11,283 bases of DNA from NCBI GenBank assembly GCA_045591315.1, contig JAZNSN010000038.1:1-11283 (forward strand), given 5' to 3'. Positions 5,680 to 11,283 of the stretch are shown one piece after another. Positions within the stretch are counted from its first letter, which is position 1. Each line of letters starts with the position of its first letter. The position numbers and the translations under genes were made by a program. The notes below the pieces were generated by a model, which was not told the origin of the DNA, did no database searches, and saw nothing but the letters and a program-made list of their open reading frames with translations. Origin of the DNA: HGM04593 sp045591315. Its GTDB lineage: Bacteria; Bacteroidota; Bacteroidia; Bacteroidales; Bacteroidaceae.

Positions 5680-7763
5680 TACTCCAAACATTTATTTATT
5701 TCATTAATCAATGCATCTAAATGTTGTGGGAACGGAGCATCGGAACTGACCAGCTTCCCGTTCTTGTCAAAGAGCATGAATGTAGGGAACCTTGTGACTC
5801 CCAACAGTCGCTCAATAGACTCCTGCTGCTCATAAGGCAGATTATAATGGAATATATTATCACCGTAAAGCCCCAGTTTCTTTACAATCACCTGGCGGAC
5901 ATCTTCGGGGGTATTGTTCGCAAAATAGAGATAGACGACCTCCTTGCCTTTAAGTTCATCCTTGACCGCTTGCATATGTTTCAGCTGTTCCTTGCACGGT
6001 CCGCACCACGAGCCCCAGAAATCGGCATATACTACCTTCCCGCGGTGTGGCTCAAGAATTGTTGCAAGCAATGAATCGGCAACAAGTGTCTCAGGAGTAA
6101 GGTCGGCATAATTACGCAAATACCTTACTTCAAGTTCTCCGGCTTCCAAGCGACGGAGATAATTGTTCTGTTCAACAATCACCTGTGCAGGAGCGAAATC
6201 TTCAAGCCCCTCCATTGCTGCCGATATTATGGTATCATTTACAGACTTCTCTTCCGATGCAAGCTGATTATACGTAAGCAAAGAAATTGCATATTTGCAA
6301 TCCTCGGCAGGCAGGTGCAAATCCTCAACGACGCGACGAGTCTTCATAATATCGCCAATCAACATACAGTTCTGCTTATTCCACAAAGGCAGAGTATCGA
6401 CCTTGTACTTTTCGCATATCTGTGTATAGCGTTTGTCCACAGACTCAAGCCTTTCCACTCTTTTCTTCGCGCTTATGGTATCGCAGACTTTATTCATCGC
6501 CAAAGCCAGTTTCAGACTTGTAAGGTATTCGTACTCATCTAAAGTTCTTTTCTCTTTTTTGCTCAGGTTGATGACACCCAACCGGTCCAGTTCAAGCAAT
6601 GCGGCTTTGTCGGGCCAATTGATCCGTACTCCCAAGCCGTTGTCATCGCAATAACTCACATAACTTTTTAACATATATGTAGTGTACCTTCCCAATGTAA
6701 GCGGGTCAGGGATATCGGTTGACAGTTCTTTTACAAGTATAATCAAGTCTTCGGGAGCTTCTTCCAGTTTGCGTCTCCTGAGCATACTCCACATTGCATC
6801 CAATTGCTCTGCCTTTATATTGGTCCTGTAAAAATATGCAGCCCTTTCATCAAAGCCCGGGTGCTCTTCGATATATTTCTGCAGGCGTATAAGATGGCGT
6901 TTTAGAGTACCTTCGGTATATTTATAAAAAAGACTGAGTGGCGACAGATTATATGAAACCGGCGAATCATATATTCCGTTCTCTCTGTCATAGCTGTAAT
7001 ATTCCATAATACTCTTCTGCAAGACAGTATCACTCACCATTATTTCAGGCACGCTATTGTTGCCGTCATAAATGACCTTTACAGTATCACCGGGCCAAGC
7101 CAGCACAGGATATGCTTTTCTACCGGCCTTAAGGTAGAAACATGTAGCATTGAATACAGGGAATGTGTATGTGAAATCATCTGTGAATTCGCAATCCCTA
7201 TCCTCAAAACCGTATGGATTGAAGAGAACAACAGGATCGTTGCTGTTTCTAATTTCACACTCCACCCTTATGCTGTCATGTACGTAATTACCAATAAAGG
7301 GCGATTGTGTCATCTTGCCCCATTTCTTGTCTTTACCGATTACCTCTTTCAGGCTGTATTCTTTCAAAGATACACCTTTCAGGTTCCAACCGCTCTTGCC
7401 ACCGTCGAAATCAAAAGAGAGGTCTTCCTTGTCCAACGGTTCAAAAATGAGGACACCTTTCATAAAGCCACATTCAGGCAGGTTTGTTACGTGCCCAATC
7501 TCTACGCCCTCGCTACGCAATAGCTTATAGTGCTTGCCAGTCGTGTTACCGGCAAGCATGGTATTCGCATCAACGGTTATATTCTCTACTGCATAAAAAT
7601 AGACTTCGAGAACGGTAGCTTCTTTATCGGCAATAACCTTTGAAATATCAAAGACTCGGGTATTGATAGTCTCGTAGTAGGGATATTCCACCGTTATGCT
7701 CTCCTGAGCAAAGCCACATACTGTGGCAAATGCAACGATTAAGGTTAAAAATAGTTTTTTCAT
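5679..7763 (-). CDS. Exported TlpA-like thiol-disulfide protein, 694 aa
   Basis: Residues 1-20 are a signal peptide (MKKLFLTLIVAFATVCGFAQ) with probable cleavage after GFA. Residues about 22-135 form a beta domain with KHYKLLRSEGVEIG and LIFEPLDKEDLSFDFDGG, also found in the neighbour upstream. Residues about 160-235 form a second beta domain (FPVFNATCFYLKAGRK, PGDTVKVIYDG). A long helical segment follows to about 560. The C-terminal thioredoxin domain is complete: GKVVYADFWGSWCGPCKEQ with Cys587 and Cys590, cis-Pro660 in RFPTFMLFD, and a terminal helix. It probably reduces or isomerises disulfides outside the cytoplasmic membrane; the substrate is unknown. It lies 11 bp after the 768-residue gene and overlaps the start of the lipoprotein gene, indicating translational coupling. 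Its thioredoxin domain is most like that of the downstream lipoprotein. Confidence 0.92.
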   Translation of the reverse strand: MKKLFLTLIVAFATVCGFAQESITVEYPYYETINTRVFDISKVIADKEATVLEVYFYAVENITVDANTMLAGNTTGKHYKLLRSEGVEIGHVTNLPECGFMKGVLIFEPLDKEDLSFDFDGGKSGWNLKGVSLKEYSLKEVIGKDKKWGKMTQSPFIGNYVHDSIRVECEIRNSNDPVVLFNPYGFEDRDCEFTDDFTYTFPVFNATCFYLKAGRKAYPVLAWPGDTVKVIYDGNNSVPEIMVSDTVLQKSIMEYYSYDRENGIYDSPVSYNLSPLSLFYKYTEGTLKRHLIRLQKYIEEHPGFDERAAYFYRTNIKAEQLDAMWSMLRRRKLEEAPEDLIILVKELSTDIPDPLTLGRYTTYMLKSYVSYCDDNGLGVRINWPDKAALLELDRLGVINLSKKEKRTLDEYEYLTSLKLALAMNKVCDTISAKKRVERLESVDKRYTQICEKYKVDTLPLWNKQNCMLIGDIMKTRRVVEDLHLPAEDCKYAISLLTYNQLASEEKSVNDTIISAAMEGLEDFAPAQVIVEQNNYLRRLEAGELEVRYLRNYADLTPETLVADSLLATILEPHRGKVVYADFWGSWCGPCKEQLKHMQAVKDELKGKEVVYLYFANNTPEDVRQVIVKKLGLYGDNIFHYNLPYEQQESIERLLGVTRFPTFMLFDKNGKLVSSDAPFPQHLDALINEINKCLE
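7708..7763 (-). repeat. Signal-peptide segment duplicated at 10026-10081
   Basis: The first 56 bases of this gene and of the 768-residue gene (10026-10081) match at 53 of 56 positions on direct comparison, encoding MKK-L-LTLIVAFATVCGFAQ in both. Identity falls off sharply just after the signal peptide, where the mature proteins share only family-level patterns. Confidence 0.85.
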
Positions 7764-7774
7764 TATGTATTCAC

Positions 7775-10081
7775 TTACTTATTTTGCAACAGTTCTCCAC
7801 TTATAAAATTATCGTTCAAAAAGATTCTTCCGTTTTTCTCGTACATAGTACCATCTTTCAACAGAATCTCCATGTGGGGAATACCTGTGAATTGGAATTG
7901 ATAACTCAGAATTTTCCACATATCGGCACTTACACGCAAGTTCTCGCCTTTGATATTGTTTCCGGTAAAAAACTCCGTTACTGCATCTTCGGGGTTGTCA
8001 TCTTCGTTACATACATAGACAAAGCGTACCTTGCCTGCATATTTCTCAACCAAATCGCGATGCGTGAGCATTGCTGAACGGCAAGGACCGCATCCAAGCC
8101 CCCAAAAATCTATTATTATCTGCTCGCCCTGGTACTTATCATTCAGAGCCTGTAACCATTTCGCAGCCTCGGGATTCATCTGATTTGCAATGGCACCACC
8201 CTCTTTTTCTGCTACCAGCTTACGGAATTTCATCAAAGCATTTGTTGCAATAAGAGGATTTGTCAGTAGAGGCATCTTGCCTATAAGGTCTTCCATCATC
8301 TCTTCAACATCCTCATCGTTGCCAATTTCAACCATCGCTCTTTGCAACAACATGCAGTTACCAATGCCAAGCCTTTCTTCTATTTTATTTAAAGCAGAAC
8401 GATAGATATAACCTTTTGATGGTATTGAATCGTAACCAACAGCAGAGGCTGCATCTATAATTTTCTCATTATACTTGGCGGTATAGTGCGGACCATAGCT
8501 CAGTTGCATAAGAACACCACTCAGTTCTCTGTCCGTTTCGTAGCCTTCAAACTCAGGACGTGCCCGGAATGTACTATTCGTATAATCGTTAACGAAATGA
8601 ACATAATAAACAAAATATACGTCAAAAGCAAAGCGGTTAAACACAACCCAATTCTGTCTGTGGCAGAAAAGATAATTATTATCGAGGATATATTTTCGGA
8701 GAAGTTCGTCTTTGAGGAAAGAGTAATATCGTGGCAATGATATTGATGCTTCGCAATACGATGAGATGTCCATAATATCTATAAACAGATTGTTTACAAC
8801 ATTTGTGACTATGATATCCTTTGCTATAGGTGATAGTGGATATTTGGCAAGAATGTCGGGAGCCTGTTCACAGATGGTTGCGAAATATGGTGTTGCCTTC
8901 TCGGCAAAAGCATAGGCTGTACTATCCGTAGCACTATGTTTTTTATAATTATCGGCATCGAGTTCTGCCAGCCCAACCTCTCGTTCAAATTCCTGTTCCA
9001 ACAACCCAGACCAACGTGTCAATTGTGCCGACAAACTATTGCTCAACACTGTTGGAGCATATCCCGTGTATATGCTACGCTCACCCTCTACAACATCACA
9101 ACACATAACAACGGTGTCACCCGGCACAACAAAAACGGTCGAGTTTATCGGTTCCTGGAACCAAATATATTGCGGATGAGGAATGTCCAATTCTGCTTGA
9201 AAAGTTCCGTCACGATTAATTGTAACCAATTCGGGAGTTCCTGTATCTTTTCCAAAATTATTATATACCAGAACTTTAATCAGTTTTTCCTCTTTGGTAT
9301 CTACCATCTTGTTCACCACCGCACCCTTCACAACCACTTTGCCTGGAGTAAAGAAGAACGGTGTTGCACGGTCAGGGTTAAATGCATACTCTACCGGTTC
9401 CACAGCCTGCTGTTTGCGTGTAAGCATTATGCCCTTGCCTTTTCTTTCGCTCTTCAAAAGCAGAATTCCATCTTTCTTATACACGGCAAACAGTTGTCGT
9501 GTTTTACCGGTAGCCTTGATGTTTATTGTAATGTCATTGCCTCGCTTTTCGATATTGTATTTCCACACTTCACCATCGTAAAGCATTTTATCACGGATAA
9601 AGGCAACAACTACATTACCGGGATTGCCGACCTCCTCCCAACTGCCATTAAGTAAATTTGCATCGGGCCGCAGGGAGATACCACATATCTCGAAAGGTTT
9701 ACTTTCAACACCTTCGTAAAAATCAATGCTTGTATCTTCATTGCTTACCGGCTCAAAATAGAGTTTGAAATCCAAACGGTTGCTTATGGGCATGAATGTC
9801 TCCTTGTCCATTTCAATACCATCGGCACGCAAGAATTTATAAACCTTGCCCGTATTGTTGCCCTTGAGATAACAGCTGCTGCATATCTTTACCCAATAGT
9901 TATGCATGTACCAAAAAGAGGCAGAAACAACAGTTTCGCTCTTATTTACCTCAATTCGGGTAAATTCAATAGATGATGTGTTTGTACTTTCATAATTGGG
10001 ATTTTCCACAATGCGTGGTTTCTGTGCAAAGCCACACACGGTGGCAAATGCAACGATTAAGGTTAAAATTAGTTTTTTCAT
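7775..10081 (-). CDS. Exported TlpA-like protein with altered GCGPC active site
   Basis: A 768-residue protein. The signal peptide (residues 1-20) is almost identical to that of the next gene. Residues about 22-138 form the shared N-terminal beta domain (KVYKFLRADGIEMD, LYFEPVSNEDTSIDFYEG). Residues about 145-225 form an extra compact beta domain (NGSWEEVGNPGN to GIMLTR) missing from the neighbour. Residues about 245-335 are DUF4369-like, with NRDGTFQAELDIP and VPGDTVVMCCD. A long helical middle follows, then a thioredoxin fold from about 650: QIIIDFWGLGCGPCRSAM with Cys664 and Cys667, and cis-Pro735 in TGIPHMEIL. The usual Trp before the first Cys is Gly, which may shift redox potential or partner choice. 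The start at 10081 matches the neighbour's MKKL start; an ATG at 10087 is two codons upstream. It lies about 20 bp after the preceding gene, in the same operon. Confidence 0.92.
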   Translation of the reverse strand: MKKLILTLIVAFATVCGFAQKPRIVENPNYESTNTSSIEFTRIEVNKSETVVSASFWYMHNYWVKICSSCYLKGNNTGKVYKFLRADGIEMDKETFMPISNRLDFKLYFEPVSNEDTSIDFYEGVESKPFEICGISLRPDANLLNGSWEEVGNPGNVVVAFIRDKMLYDGEVWKYNIEKRGNDITINIKATGKTRQLFAVYKKDGILLLKSERKGKGIMLTRKQQAVEPVEYAFNPDRATPFFFTPGKVVVKGAVVNKMVDTKEEKLIKVLVYNNFGKDTGTPELVTINRDGTFQAELDIPHPQYIWFQEPINSTVFVVPGDTVVMCCDVVEGERSIYTGYAPTVLSNSLSAQLTRWSGLLEQEFEREVGLAELDADNYKKHSATDSTAYAFAEKATPYFATICEQAPDILAKYPLSPIAKDIIVTNVVNNLFIDIMDISSYCEASISLPRYYSFLKDELLRKYILDNNYLFCHRQNWVVFNRFAFDVYFVYYVHFVNDYTNSTFRARPEFEGYETDRELSGVLMQLSYGPHYTAKYNEKIIDAASAVGYDSIPSKGYIYRSALNKIEERLGIGNCMLLQRAMVEIGNDEDVEEMMEDLIGKMPLLTNPLIATNALMKFRKLVAEKEGGAIANQMNPEAAKWLQALNDKYQGEQIIIDFWGLGCGPCRSAMLTHRDLVEKYAGKVRFVYVCNEDDNPEDAVTEFFTGNNIKGENLRVSADMWKILSYQFQFTGIPHMEILLKDGTMYEKNGRIFLNDNFISGELLQNK

Positions 10082-10101
10082 AACCATTTTATGCTTACAA
10101 A

Positions 10102-11283
10102 TTATAATCTTTCTTTTAGTATCTGTTCTACCTCCTCGGCGGTTGCTCCTATTACAAGAATAGTTCCGTCTTTATCTACAAGGAACACCTCTCCGCCACC
10201 CCTAATGCCGTACCGTTCCCAAATATTGTCCACACCTCGCAGTGCCAACAGGTTGAGCCAAGGATAACCGTCTTTCTCCACGGCAAGCCTCATATCTTCG
10301 CTTTCCAATTCGCTTGCCACTCCAACGACAGTGAATCCCTTATCCTTGTATTTGTTGTACAATGGAATAAAGCTCATCGATTGACGTCTGCAGGGACCGC
10401 ACCAGGATGCCCAAAAGTCAATAATTGCGATCTTGCCCTCAATCTCTTTCGAGAGCGTGTGGTTTTCTCCATTGAGGTCAGGAAGAGTAAAGTCAATTAC
10501 TCGTGAGCCTACACGCACATCCATCGATGACACCCAATTCCGCAAGGCTATTGCCATATTATTTGTGGGATACCTGGCATCATACACACGCTTGAACACA
10601 TCCACGTATGGCTGTTTGGTGGCATTGTCCTTGTTATAAAGCCTGTATCTTACCTGGTTGAGCAGATAAAGTCCTACCAGGTTCGGGTTGTTCGTGATGT
10701 AGTCAAGTTCATATGCATACTCCTCTTTTCTTAACTCTTCTCCTTTCGCCATAAATACCTTGTACTCCGGCGTATAAAGGCGGTTTTCTTTCTCTAACAG
10801 CTCTATTTTCTCGCTAAGGCTATTTAACGAATCGCGGTCTTCACATTCATCGTACAGTTTCTTGAGTGCTGCCCCTTCAGCTGTTAAAAGTTTTCCTGCT
10901 TTCTCCAAAGCAGCCTCCTCCTGTCTCATAGGCAAGTAGAACCTTTCTTCAATGTCTTTATTGTAGGCTATCAGCTCTTTGTTGAGCGGTGTCTCGGAAC
11001 GCATAGCTGGAAGCGGAGCATCGTCTATTGCATAGCCATAGAACGTCGCATGAATATCTCCCTCCTCGGCAAAGAAATCCAGCGGCATCCAACAACCATT
11101 GTTGTAATCCTCACAAGCAAACAGCTGATAGAATTCAGGAGCGTCGATATAAAGGTCATGAGAGAAATGCCCATCCTTTACCAAGATGGTATCTACGGGC
11201 ACTACCCTTGGGTCGCCATCACCAATAATGAGCAATATCCGAGTGAAAGAACTCTCCTTTACCTCTCCCTCAATGTGGCAATG
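10102..11283 (-). CDS. DUF4369/TlpA-family thioredoxin protein, 5' end missing
   Basis: The frame is open to the right edge; 393 residues are visible and probably only a signal peptide plus a few residues are missing. The first ~85 form a DUF4369-like beta domain (IEGEVKESSFTRILLIIGDG, VDTILVKDGHFSHDLYID). Residues about 95-245 are helical, partly charged coiled-coil-like (LSEKIELLEKENRLY). The thioredoxin/AhpC-like domain follows: VGSRVIDFTLPDLNGENHTL, then AIIDFWASWCGPCRRQS with Cys295 and Cys298. It lacks the normal cis-proline: the loop reads GIRGGGEVFLVDKDG where relatives have a GIP-type sequence. A TTG at 11235 is not a real start, since the coding frame and domain continue upstream of it. 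It is the first visible gene of the operon and is likely periplasmic, possibly a lipoprotein. Confidence 0.92.
   Translation of the reverse strand, partial: HCHIEGEVKESSFTRILLIIGDGDPRVVPVDTILVKDGHFSHDLYIDAPEFYQLFACEDYNNGCWMPLDFFAEEGDIHATFYGYAIDDAPLPAMRSETPLNKELIAYNKDIEERFYLPMRQEEAALEKAGKLLTAEGAALKKLYDECEDRDSLNSLSEKIELLEKENRLYTPEYKVFMAKGEELRKEEYAYELDYITNNPNLVGLYLLNQVRYRLYNKDNATKQPYVDVFKRVYDARYPTNNMAIALRNWVSSMDVRVGSRVIDFTLPDLNGENHTLSKEIEGKIAIIDFWASWCGPCRRQSMSFIPLYNKYKDKGFTVVGVASELESEDMRLAVEKDGYPWLNLLALRGVDNIWERYGIRGGGEVFLVDKDGTILVIGATAEEVEQILKERL

Noticed and set aside
8936..9655. 239-codon open frame on the plus strand
   Set aside because: It is entirely antisense to the well-supported 768-residue TlpA-like gene, is rich in Phe, Cys and His, and shows no domain or signal. 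It is a shadow of the real gene.

Overview
The window looks like chromosomal DNA of a Bacteroidota bacterium, most likely a gut or host-associated member of the Bacteroidales. The evidence is a moderate GC content, a DUF4252 gene beside an ECF sigma factor, and a run of large secreted proteins ending in TlpA-type thioredoxin domains. Every convincing gene is on the minus strand, so transcription runs from high to low coordinates.

Right part (about 3925-11283): four consecutive, tightly packed genes for exported proteins with a C-terminal TlpA/thioredoxin-like domain. Intergenic gaps are about 20 bp, 11 bp and a stop/start overlap, which suggests one operon whose promoter lies beyond the right edge. 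The first gene (10102-11283, 5' end missing) resembles the DUF4369-TlpA type. The second (7775-10081) and third (5679-7763) share an almost identical signal-peptide segment and a related N-terminal beta domain. The fourth (4072-5679) is a predicted lipoprotein whose frame is cut by an in-frame TAG; the missing thioredoxin tail is still intact behind it (3925-4071). The active sites differ: WCGPC in three proteins and GCGPC in the second, and the first lacks the usual cis-proline. The set looks like a diversifying family of periplasmic or surface thiol-disulfide proteins.

Middle (about 3219-3924): a gene-free stretch that holds three copies of a 78-nt imperfect palindrome. Six base pairs change on both arms between copies 1/2 and copy 3, so the fold appears to be maintained. 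The rest looks like degenerate dispersed-repeat sequence.

Next (1787-3218): a complete enolase gene. A few bases after its stop lies a reading frame that looks like the last 33 or so codons of another thioredoxin-like protein, followed by an intrinsic terminator. This may be a rearrangement scar. Then (1455-1646) comes a second, unrelated structured repeat: two 65-bp copies, one mismatch apart, with alternating hairpins, upstream of the sigma gene.

Left end (1-1446): a compact regulatory cassette of ECF sigma factor, single-pass membrane protein (probable anti-sigma factor) and a secreted DUF4252 protein that runs off the left edge. Together they look like a cell-envelope signalling unit.
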